Assembly: GCF_032854445.1 (NCBI RefSeq)
Contig: NC_088301.1
Span: forward strand, 51,385,187 to 51,449,186
Length of the DNA stretch: 64,000 nucleotides
Source of the DNA: Liolophura sinensis
Lineage: Eukaryota > Mollusca > Polyplacophora > Chitonida > Chitonidae
Direction of reading: 5' to 3'
This document shows positions 48,901-58,344 of the stretch, piece by piece (within the stretch, counting starts at the first letter, position 1; each line of letters begins with the position of its first letter). The translations under genes were made by a program, and so were the position numbers. The notes under the pieces are model-generated. The model worked only from the letters and a program-made list of their open reading frames with translations, was not told where the DNA came from and searched no databases.

Positions 48901-49579
48901 TGCAGCTGCATCAGGCTTTTGAAAGGAGTGCACTCTGATGTTGGCCATCCTTGGCCAAACAAAATTTTACCATACCTGACATCAGAGAAATCATGAAGAA
49001 GGAGAACTTACGAATTCTAAATAGGCAGCCTGGCCTTATTTCCTGCCAAAGCTTTTGAAATTGTGCATGAATAAATTTTATATCACAAAGTGACTGTCAT
49101 TCAGGCACAAGCAGGGTTTTCCGTTGCAGGACACTGTTGAGATATCTTCTCACATCTAGTCTGTGTTTTACAGTGTTCTATCAGAGCTAATTCACCACAT
49201 CAATGTCACGGTGCACGTTACTTTTGGCTTGTCTTAATCGGCGAGGCTTGCTTTTTTTTTTTTTTAATCAGACACGATTACCAAATAAACCGTGCACCTG
49301 TGTTCTAGCGGAAGGAGCTACCTATTTTGTGTGAGTCTTACTTCTATTTTAAAAGATCTGTAGTAAAACCGACCGGCATTACAGCATGTCAATAACACCA
49401 CGAACACGGCGACAGCTAGGTGACACGAGAGGTCATCTCATGGGTTTTGATTACGCCAGTTGCCAGTTTCTATTTGCCCCTCGCCAGACTTATATATGGA
49501 TGCTACTTGCCTTAACAACTCCCGCCCCTTCACTATCTTCTTCGACAACAACGCGCCGTGTACTGCCACTTCCCCCCAT
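42956..49579 (-). CDS. CHCHD3: MICOS complex subunit of the Mic19/Mic25 family (CHCHD3/CHCHD6)
   Basis: Seven exons, 49579-49511, 47074-47026, 46883-46855, 46510-46406, 45895-45825, 44158-44023 and 42979-42956 (stop TGA), join in frame to 160 aa. The protein starts MGGSGSTRRVVVEEDSEGAG; the MGG start fits the N-myristoylation signal of the family. Then come VVKISDSVVKRLKE, a short Pro-rich linker, a charged coiled-coil segment (RDLEAFYQDKLRALEEK, RTTKEQFAKAVEEVEQKF) and a CHCH domain with twin CX9C pairs (Cys 116/126 and 137/147), substrates of the Mia40 import-oxidation route. The family holds mitochondrial crista junctions together with Mic60. Human members are about 227-235 aa, so about 70 residues of the central helix are missing here. 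Intron 1 has a GC donor (AAG|GCAAGT), intron 5 a GTGAGT donor. Whether it is CHCHD3 or CHCHD6 cannot be decided; invertebrates often have one gene. Confidence 0.93.
45233..45341. mobile_element. Truncated MITE copy (left half)
   Basis: It starts TACCCTAATTCCTCAACCTT and TTCACATATG and runs through ACATTTTTAATTTGACTTTG before losing similarity. The right inverted repeat is missing. A complete copy follows only about 60 bp later. Confidence 0.7.
45403..45622. mobile_element. Complete MITE copy, same family as 1000-1383
   Basis: It starts TACCCTAATTGCCCAACCAT, contains TTGGTTGGATCGGCCAGTTT and CAACACAGAATAATGCCTCT, and ends TACTGGAGAATTACA. At about 220 bp it is the longest uninterrupted copy. 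It lies in Mic19 intron 5. Confidence 0.75.
47075..49510. other. Mic19 intron 1
   Basis: This 2.4 kb intron is bounded by a GC donor and the acceptor TTTTTTCAG. ORFs of 60-75 aa inside it show no family motif. If the protein's missing central helix were encoded by an extra exon it would most likely be here or in 46511-46854, but I found no in-frame candidate. Confidence 0.5.
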
Positions 49580-49836
49580 GTCGATATTTTAGTTGTGAAA
49601 ACCTTGGCAGAATCGAGAACGGAAGAGCAGGAGGTCATAGCTTACCTCTGCAGAATATGCCCACATGAAATGTGATTGGTTGAAAGTTTGACATCTGTCT
49701 GTCAAGGGATGTACGCCGACAGATTGCAGGATTACTGCTGTGGTTTTAACACGGCTTAATTTCATTTGGTAGCTTTTCCCCAGAGTTTATGTGAGGTCTA
49801 CATTTGAAAACAAGTCCGAAGGGAACTTGTAAAGAG
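49580..49836. promoter_or_regulatory. Probable shared bidirectional promoter of Mic19 and RBSN
   Basis: The Mic19 start codon (49579, - strand) and the likely non-coding first exon of RBSN (ending at a donor, AAAGAG|GTAAAT, at 49836) face away from each other across about 250 bp. An inverted CCAAT box (ATTGG, 49675-49679) sits between them. The RBSN coding exon is preceded by a good acceptor (TGTCTTTTCAG, ending 51261), which supports a 5' UTR intron of about 1.4 kb. There is no transcript evidence, so start sites are inferred. Confidence 0.5.
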
Positions 49837-50383
49837 GTAAATATCATTGGGTTATTTTGGAAATGCTTATGAGATACGATATTGAAACCTAATCTCGTGG
49901 TATAATGAAGCTACAACAACAACACCTATGGAATATCACAGAAAAGATCAGGCAGATTTCAACACAGGTTCTTCATGTTATCATTGATTAAGAAATGTAA
50001 TGGCACTTATGTTGTAGCCTTCCCTGGAAAATAGAGTCTTTTCCTGTACGTACATCTATACTCCTATTGTTGCAAACGACACAGTTTAATTACCTTAGCT
50101 CTTTTGTGAGTGAAAGCTAACGAAATTAGTTGTACAGCCAGGAATCCTTACTTGAACATTTCAGAGAATAAGTACGGGCTACAGTTTAATAGAAAGGCCA
50201 GTTTTTCAATAAAGCTATATCTTGCAATCCTCCACTTGAGGTACTTCACTCTCCAGTGGAATCTACCACATAGCTTCTTTTCGGATTTTGGCTGCTGAGG
50301 GGCCCACCCAATTTCGCTGGCTCTCACTATGTAGATTTCTATCCATCAGTTTCTCAGTTAATCCATGTACATGGACTGTTGGT

Positions 50384-50575
50384 AGAGGAATACATGGATA
50401 CGCCATATGCATGGCTGCTCAACTTAATGTTGGTTGAGGAATATTTCGGTATGTCATCTGCATGGCTGCTCTACCAACCTGTGATTGAGGAATATTTGGA
50501 TACTTCATATTCATGGCTGCTCATCCTACTGTATGTTGAGCAGCCATGAATATAGGGTATCCAAATACTCAACCA
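50384..50575. repeat. Short tandem repeat ending in a long imperfect palindrome
   Basis: A unit of about 60 bp (GAGGAATA...GGATAC...CATGGCTGCTC) occurs three times directly and then once inverted. The last direct copy and the inverted one form a hairpin at 50485-50572: TATTCATGGCTGCTCA pairs with TGAGCAGCCATGAATA over a 13-base loop, extended by TATTTGGATAC against GTATCCAAATA. It lies in the RBSN 5' UTR intron. Confidence 0.85.
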
Positions 50576-51295
50576 ATAGAGTGTACTCAGACTGTTTTTA
50601 AGTAAGAGTTACAGCACTGTAACTAGATATGAAAGTCAAACTGTTCCATTTTTGTTGGTGTACAACTGGATGGACATGATGGACAGCTATCAGGTGCATA
50701 TGTATGGCTCATCTGAACTGTGGAATGATGGACTTTAGCTAATTTAGGTTAGGCTTCATTCTCTGGTTTGACTGTGGCTTATGTCAGGAAGTTTGCCAAG
50801 CTATGCTTTGTGAAGAGTGGTGGTTTTCTTTCAAGCATGAAAACCTCTCTCTTTGTATTGTAACTGAAATATTCCTTCAGAGTTTACCACCATGCAGGTG
50901 CAATAAGCTTCATTCAAATAATTCATTGCTTCTGAACATTTTCTGGACAAGCTAATTAAGGACAAGCCCGCTCATGGCTTCAGGTGAAAAGCTACAAAAC
51001 CTTAACCAATTAACAAGACCTCAAGTTCAAGTCAAGCTCCCATTAGTTTCAGTAGGAATGATAGTCAGGTTTGCCTGGAGGTGTACAATTATTTATTAAT
51101 AAATTACCCACAAAATAGCTCCAAAAATTATAACTTACTGTGAAGACATGATAGACTGGTAGCTATAGAACAACATCAGTACCAGGATTCCAGGATTATC
51201 CATAAAACGGAAGAGATAAATGTTATAAGTGTAGATTTACTCATCACAAGTGTCTTTTCAGATCATATCATGTTTTAGCACTTCCACTAATACAT

Positions 51296-54200
51296 ATGGC
51301 TAACACGGATATCAGGGAAGGGTTCCTGTGCCCAATATGTCTCAAGGACCTAGGCACAGTAACACAGTTGCAGAGCCACTTTGAGGAATCCCACTCATCT
51401 GAGGACAAAGCTGTTTTTCAGCAGTTGAAGGGTAAGTATCCATTGTAAACTATTGGAAGAAAGACAACAAATGATGCATCATTATTTGTTTTGGAAGAGG
51501 GGTAGACACAGATCTTTATGTTCACAGCCATTATTTTCTGACAGTCTTGGTAACATTTAATCATTCTGTACTCTGGAGTTCTTGCAATGCCATTGGATAT
51601 GCCATATCGGGCAAACCTGAAACACAATGTTTTGTCTCTTGTACCCTATATGTGATCTACCTGCGGAAAAAATAAATTTGAATGAAGTTATGTCACAAGG
51701 GGCACAAGTGAGTTCTCTGGTTTTACAAATAACTTGCGCTTGATTAGTGAAAACTTAGATTTCCCTTGGCTAAAATGATAAAGTGTCATTGATTTTGACA
51801 TTCTTGATGTGGGTTTTTGATTTTTCGATATCCTGGTTATACGACATTACAAGGTTAAACTTTTACACCCTTTAAACAATGGGGACAGTTTATTAATACA
51901 TATGTAATGGCAGTAGCTTTCCAATGTTTATACGAGCACTTACTAGTGGGGTACTAGTGGGGATTTTCGCTCAGCTCAGTTGGTAGAGGGCTGAGTTTCA
52001 GAGATGATCAGGGGAGGCACCATATTCTCTGTGTCACAGAGTAAATATCAGTATGTCATTGTTATTGCCAAATATACACATCTGTATTAGAAGTAAATTG
52101 TGAATGAGCGCCTGCTTTAATTGTATTTTTATTTTTTATTTTATACCAGGTTTATTTGACAAAGCAAAGAAAAAGATTTTGAAAGCAATTGATGATGAAG
52201 ATGATATTCAAGGAGCAGGTTTTATTGCATCTGTGTACACAACTACCAGTGTAACAGGATATGACCCAAGCTTTTGGGAGCCACAAGAATTGGGTAATCT
52301 TTTGTGGAAAAAAATGTACCTCTAAGTTGATGAATGCGTTAAATGTACTTGTAATTAACTAGTCAGCTAAGATCAGTTATCATTTGCATTTGTCACAGTT
52401 AAGTTTTCTGCTCCTTACTTTGACTTGACCTACATGTTATTTCTAGGTCCAGTCAAACTGGCCTGTTTTAGGCATTCCCTCCTTTGTTTGCTCAAGGCCT
52501 GCTAATAATAGCTTATTGCTTATGCACAAGAGTCTTCATTTACATGTGGCATGTCAAAGTTAGGCAGTAACATCACAGGATCTTATTGCAGGGTCACATT
52601 TTTTATTGTATTGTATTTCATAGGCTTGTAATAAAATGCCTCACACATCGATTTCATTGTAATATCACAGAACTCTGTGTGCCACTCCTGTGGAAATGCA
52701 ACCATACTATTATAGGTGCCTACCCTAATTTCAAAACTATAAGCAAGTATGGCAAGTTTCAGAAAAAAATTGAATTGTGGAAATTAAGTTGTAATATTTC
52801 AAGACGATGGAGTAAAGGTAAGAATGAGTGAAAAAAATTATTTCTAAGATACAATTTTGTTTTTGAAACAACTGAACAGATGTAACTCTGATCAAATCTG
52901 GTATCGTGTATATAATGTAATATCATGTATAATAATAAGTATGTTTGCTTTCACATTTTTTCCTTCAGGTGAAATAAGGAGTCATACAGACATGTTCAAA
53001 TCTATACGTGATGCACGTATAGACAGATATGTGATAGAAACTAACAAACTTCTGATCAGATTAGACAAATTAATTGCAACTGATGCACCAACGGAGCCAA
53101 ACAAGAGAAAAGGTGAGATTATCAAGAGTTTTTAATTTAACCTAGTCAAGTATTTTAAAGGCCAGTTAGTCAAATTGGGACTGTCCAACTACATGTGTTT
53201 CCGATTCAGTACACTATTTAGATAGATACAGGAAATGCTTAAACATGTACGAATATAGTAGACCTAGACATTTTCCCAGTACTGTAAGAAAGAAATCACA
53301 AAATTCTGATAATGTAAACTGCTGTGACTGCTTAAATTTGTTCTAAGATTTTGTGTTTAAACATCAAGGTTGACCAATGCATGATGTGGTTTGCCGTCTG
53401 GTCAGCAGTTACCTTGGCCATAATTCAATTACTACTTAATCATTATGGCTCTTGGAACTTAGAGTACATGCAGGCATATCAGTGGCCCTTCTGATCCAGA
53501 GTAGGCTTTGTTTTCGAGTACTTAATTTCTAGGATAACAGGTTTTATTTGATACAAATACCAATACCACAATTGTGCAAATTTTTTGGTTAATAAACTTA
53601 CCATTTTAAAATTTAAAGAAAAATAACATCTCTATTCCTGCCTTTCAATACACCAAATTTATGGGATAAATTTGTGTCATGTCTATTATATTTTGTGTAA
53701 GATATCATATGATTTGAAAGATGTGATATGGTTACCTATGAACATGTTTTCTTTTACTCTGCAAGCATTTGAAAAGTCTGTTGTACCATGGATACGAGAC
53801 GGGGATGTGCCATTTTGTGTGACCTGTGGTCGACCATTCACGCTGACTCGCCGCCGTCATCACTGCCGCCTTTGTGGAGGAATCATGTGCGACCGATGTT
53901 CACAATTCCTTCGTTACTCTTATGGAAGTAAGTTGTCCACATTCTGAGATAATGTTGTAATGCACACAAGCTTTGTTTTAATATATTCCTTTTTCTGCTA
54001 TGCTACATTCCCATGTAATTCTACAACTGACATATGCAATGACCAAGAAGCCTCTCACCAATGCGATCGACAAGAGTTCAAGTCTAGCTCATGCGTGCTT
54101 TTTCTCTGCCTATCAGATAAAAAGTAAATAAACAACTGACATACTAGTTTACCTAATCTGTTAAATTGAATGTTTACAGTGACTATGTTGTCTCAACAGA

Positions 54201-57200
54201 AAAGCTAACGAATCCTGCATTCACCTGCGAGAATGAATCCGGATTTCTTCGGAGATCTGACAGCAATAGCAGCCTCAACTCGATCATGAGCCCAGAGGGG
54301 GAGCCTCACCTTCGTACTTGTGTTGAATGTCGCAAAATGTTGGAGCGAAGAGATAAGCTTGTTGAGATGAGGAATACAAAGCCAACCATTATTTTACTTT
54401 ATGATGCAAGTATTGTTCATTGTTAAGAGTTGCCAAGCGTAGTCATATGCAGATTTTATGCTGTACCACAGAAAACATTTCAGCGTTTAAGTTTTGTGTG
54501 AAATTTTAGTGCAGAAAACATTGAGCAATCCAGCCTAAATGTTTTATGTGGACAAAGTGAGTTTCAAGCCAGACCTTTAGTGGTGATAGACACAAATGTT
54601 GCTTGGTGAATTATTTTTCACTAGTAAGTGGGAAGGTCTACCAGCAACCTGCAGATGGTCGTGGATTTCCCCTGGGCTGTGCCCAGTTTCCACCCACCAT
54701 AATGCTGGCCGCCGTCGTATAAGTGAAATATTCTTGAGTACGGCGTAAAACACCAATCAAATAAATAAATAAATATTTTTCAATAACATTGAATAAGTAA
54801 AGTTAATAACATAAAATTGTACGTATTTTGTATCTATTGATATGTGAAATTTCCTCTTATTGTCTTTTATGTTTCCAATCATTATTTTTTTTTCTTTAGA
54901 AAATGAGGTCTTGTTTAGATGAGGCAGAACAACTCCTTCCTAGGTATAACCCAATGGTAGAATCTCTGTGGTAAGTCACTTATCTATTGTTGGTAAAACT
55001 TGCTATGGACCTGGAAAGTTGCGTAGCACGTTTGGTTTTACAGTTGATATGAGAGAACGTCATGTTACTCATGACAATAGCAGATATATTGCAGTGGAAG
55101 AAAATTTGAACAGTTTTTGATTACATGGTATGTGTTCAGGGTATGTTATTCGAACAAGCTTTGTAAAGGGTGGTTTGATGGATGTAACTAATTCTTAAGA
55201 ACTTAAAAATCTACCACTTTGGCTTTCAGTCTTGGAGAAGCCACCTATGCATATTTTGAAGCCCAGAAGCTGAGGGTGCAGCTGTTGAAATTGTTTGAAG
55301 CTGTGGATGTTCTAAGGTAAGTAAACTTTAATCCATCTCAATAAGTGGAATCCTTCAATCCTTTGAGCAAACCAACTTCCAGACTTCTTTCTTGGAGGGA
55401 AATTGAAGGTTTACAGATCACATCTGAGTGTCACTTTTTTCTCCACTTCAGTTTCTGCTAGGTTTCCCCCCACTATTTTCTGTCCACTTGTATTAATTTA
55501 AAACTTGTTATATACATGATTTAAGTGTAACAATTTTGTAAAGTTATTGTCAATTTTACATGTATTCCAATGTTTCATTTATTACTTATTTACTTACTGT
55601 GACGGAGGTGGTTAGTGTGCCACAGTGACCCAGGAGCCCCTCACCAATGCGGTTGCTGTGAGTTTAAAGTTCAACTTAAGCTGGTTTCCTCTTCTGCCGT
55701 ATGTAGGCCTGTAGGTCTGTAGGCATCCTGCAGATGGTCAGGGATTTGTTCCAACCATATTGCTGGCCAAAAACATATTTCAGTGAAATATTCTTGAGTT
55801 CGTTGTAAAACACCAAATCAAATAAATAACTTTTGTAAACTTTTCCGGCCCGATAGCACAGTTGGTAGAGCGTCCGCATTGGGAACGGTAGATTCAGGGT
55901 CAATCTTGGGTCGAGTCACATCTATGACCTTAGTTGTAACTTCCTCGCTTGGCGTTCAGCATGAAGGGGATAGTGCAACGACTGGTTGACCCGTATCATT
56001 GGAGCAGCATTAGATAAAAGAGCGGTGGAAATCCTTCCTGCAACAAGGAGGCACTTTACATGCACTCTAAAGATTCCTTCGTCATCATATGACTGAAAAA
56101 TTGTTAAGTACGACTTTAAACCCCAAGCACTCACTCATTTATGCACATTTCTCAAATCACAATGAAAATCGAATATAGGCAAATCCAACTCCCATTGGAC
56201 GGGGATGTTGTTCTTGGTTAAACCTTCATACTTAGGTGGCCTACAGTTTGTATATTAGCGGCAAGTTGTTTTTTGATTATTTAAAAATGACTCTCTCTGG
56301 TGAAATCTAATTAATAGAAATGCAAATTAACGACATGAAGTTGAGTTTTCTCTGCAAAAGTAACTGTATTGGCAGATAGGCCTATATTTTATCCACATTA
56401 TTAAAAGAGTTTCCAGGTGAAATGGTCCAAGGCCAAACTATGTACTCCAAATTATTGTAGGGATACAGAAAAAATGGGACAAAAACTGCCATAATTTTGT
56501 CGAAAATGAAGATGAAACAGAGAGAAAATTCGAATGTGATTTGTATGCCATGGTGAAACAATGCATAATATGTCAATTCACTGTTTTGAAGCGCTGTGAA
56601 AAAAAAATGTCGGGAAACTTGGTTGTGTCCATTGCCGAAAGGGAGCTTATGAATCAGAGAAAAAATCGATCAAAAGTCTGTATATTAGATCTATTTGTAA
56701 ATATACTTAAAAAACTCTTTTCTACTGATAGGACAAAAGTAAGCAAAGTACCTCCACCTTTGACAATAGGCTTTTGATGTAGTATCTTCATTTGCTTGCC
56801 ATGATATTAAAATGTAACAAGTCAGAAATTGTTCTTTATCAGGCATACAAACCATGCATGTGCTGTCATTACTATTCATCTACCATTAGCATGTTTTTCT
56901 TTTTAATATTATTTACTTTTAAACATGATATCCCCAAGAAAATTGGCAATGTGGTTGGACATCCATTCTGTTGTTCTGTATTCATTATAAGCTACCTGAA
57001 CAGGGGGTTTCTGTTGTGAGCAAGCAACGCAGGAGGGGGTGCATTCTGAGTATACCTTTTATCCCAGGTGTCAAAAGCTGCTATAGTCTCGAGAGCGCGT
57101 ATGCGAAGACCTGCTACAGGGCAGTCAGGCTAATCCCCTCTTAAAACAAAGCCCGAGTCTTGCTGCGTCAGTATCGTGCATTGATCGCTTTGAAGAGCCC

Positions 57201-57813
57201 GAGTTGTTCCTCCTTCTATATATACCTCCATGGTTATCCTCTCTGTGACAAGACAACCGTTTCCGATCTTTGTTGCAGCAAGAGGATTATGAAACTGGGG
57301 ATGGATGGAGCAGATCTACCTTCACCAAAACAAACACAGCTGCAGAAATCTATCCGCATTCAGGCGAGCAGCTTTCTGCAGGACAACATGTTAACTCTGC
57401 AATCACTGCCAAGTGAAGAAGAATACAGCCAACTACAGGAGATCCACAAGGCTAAAGTTCAAAAACGGATTGCTGCTGAAAGACAGGAAGCCATGCTGGC
57501 ACAAGAGCGTGAGCGAAGGAGACAGGAAGAGCCCAAGTCTTCTTCATCCAATCAAATCAAAGATTCCGGACACAAGCGCAGTGACTCTCGTGATAGTGTA
57601 GGCACTGGCTGGAAGCCACATGAAGAGGTGAAACGAACTGTGGTGAGAAATGCTGATGACCCCATGATACAACAAATGGACATTATCCGTGGATACATCA
57701 AACAAGCAAAGCAGGCTATGAAATACGACGAAGTTGATATGCTGGAACAAAACTTGAAAGAACTGCAGACAGAATATTGGAGACAACAAGGGGCAGAAAG
57801 TTTCCAAGCTTGA
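51296..57813 (+). CDS. RBSN: Rabenosyn-5 (FYVE-type Rab effector), short form
   Basis: Eight exons, 51296-51431, 52150-52293, 52969-53112, 53766-53927, 54200-54405, 54900-54970, 55230-55316 and 57279-57813 (stop TGA), join in frame to 494 aa. The start [19 protein letters not shown] carries the N-terminal C2H2 zinc finger (Cys 12, 15, His 28, 33). The family word WEPQELG follows at about 88-94. The FYVE domain spans about 142-245: WIRD (150-153), C159/C162, [11 protein letters not shown] (170-180), C183/C186, and a last pair C236/C239 after a Ser-rich insert. The C-terminal Rab-binding helical hairpin starts [20 protein letters not shown] (444) and the protein ends 31 residues later. Rabenosyn-5 binds PI3P and Rab4/Rab5-class GTPases in early endosome fusion and recycling. 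Human RBSN is about 784 aa; its NPF motifs and second Rab-binding hairpin are absent here. Intron 5 uses a GC donor. Confidence 0.95.
51960..52030 (+). mobile_element. tRNA-like SINE head fragment
   Basis: TCAGCTCAGTTGGTAGAGGG matches a pol III A box as found in tRNA-derived SINE heads. No convincing B box or acceptor stem follows, so it is not a tRNA gene. Confidence 0.45.
54041..54133 (+). mobile_element. Internal SINE fragment
   Basis: GCCTCTCACCAATGCGATCG and AAGAGTTCAAGTCTAGCTCA correspond to the B-box part of the SINE at 58541-58746 (GAGTTCAAGCCCAGCTCA), followed by a short A-rich end. It lies in RBSN intron 4. Confidence 0.6.
54621..54773 (+). mobile_element. 5'-shortened SINE with target duplication
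   Basis: It is bracketed by TATTTTTCA at 54612-54620 and 54774-54782. The body (GTAAGTGGGAAGGTCTACCA, CACCATAATGCTGGCCGCCG, GAAATATTCTTGAGTACGGC) and (AAAT)n tail are very close to the copy at 1023-1178, including nearly the same 5' breakpoint just before GTAAGTGGGAAGG. It lies in RBSN intron 5. Confidence 0.85.
55601..55830 (+). mobile_element. Diverged tRNA-derived SINE
   Basis: The head part GTGGTTAGTGTGCCACAGTG, then GAGCCCCTCACCAATGCGGT, then GTTCAACTTAAGCTGG and the tail AGTGAAATATTCTTGAGTTC, AAATCAAATAAATAAC follow the same order as the copies at 39208 and 58541. The central part is scrambled by small deletions. Confidence 0.7.
55847..56140 (+). mobile_element. tRNA-derived SINE of a second family (V-SINE-like)
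   Basis: The head GGCCCGATAGCACAGTTGGT+AGAGCGTCCGC is strongly tRNA-like (A box region). It is followed by TTCCTCGCTTGGCGTTCAGC and GGGGATAGTGCAACGACTGG, and ends AAGTACGACTTTAAACCCCA, AGCACTCACTCATTT. This differs from the (AAAT)n-tailed family. The arrangement recalls SINEs reported as widespread in molluscs, but the exact family name is uncertain. Confidence 0.75.
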
Positions 57814-58331
57814 CAAAATTTGGTATTACTCTTTTATATGCTTTGAATCAAACATAGATTCATTCAGTCATTGCCACATGGATGACAAGTGCATGTGGAT
57901 TTACATGTGTTTTCCATAAGTGACTTTATATTTCACCATATTCACTAATTCTGTTTAAGTTTTTCATTTGCCAAATACTTTTCTAGCATGTTTTTTTGTT
58001 TAGCCATTTGTACACTCATTGAAATATCAAGGCATGTCAGTATTAGATACTTGATAGTTATCAGATCACTATTTAAAGATCCTGTATAAGCCTGCTGAGA
58101 ATAGTGTATAATTAATACATACACATATATATCAGAAGCCAGTGTAGAAAATATTTTCACAAGTGATGTTCAACTGGACTGTGTTGTACATAAATACTGT
58201 GACAAGATGTCTGTTGAGCTCTTCTTGGATTGCTAGTTTTAGCAGACTTTGTACAATTGAATTGTTTTGTACAGTTCAACTCAAGGTGAGATAGATTCTC
58301 AGTAGTAAGCAGTTCCTTTGGTGGAACATTT

Positions 58332-58337
58332 AATAAA
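58332..58337 (+). terminator. Probable RBSN poly(A) signal
   Basis: AATAAA lies about 520 bp after the RBSN stop, within ordinary AT-rich 3' UTR sequence. Another AATAAA occurs near 58842, beyond a SINE. Confidence 0.45.
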
Positions 58338-58344
58338 CAGAACA

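Larger units (their letters stand above)
55317..57278. other. RBSN last intron with two adjacent SINEs
   Basis: The intron is about 2 kb. Its first half is filled by two SINEs of different families (55601-55830 and 55847-56140). The rest, including ORFs at 56541-56777 and 56792-57019, shows no motif. The final exon reads 5' into this intron as an open frame, but the acceptor TTTGTTGCAG at 57269-57278 gives the family-consistent join. Confidence 0.6.

Noticed and set aside
49438-49638. 66-aa - strand ORF overlapping the Mic19 start
   Set aside because: It is in another frame. The true start at 49579 gives MGGSGSTRR and joins correctly to exon 2.
55847-55920. Possible tRNA gene
   Set aside because: The head is tRNA-like, but it continues into a SINE body, the anticodon arm is not well formed and the acceptor stem does not close.
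57160-57278. Open frame extending 5' of the last RBSN exon
   Set aside because: The acceptor TTTGTTGCAG gives the family-consistent join ([11 protein letters not shown]). The extra residues have no counterpart in the family.
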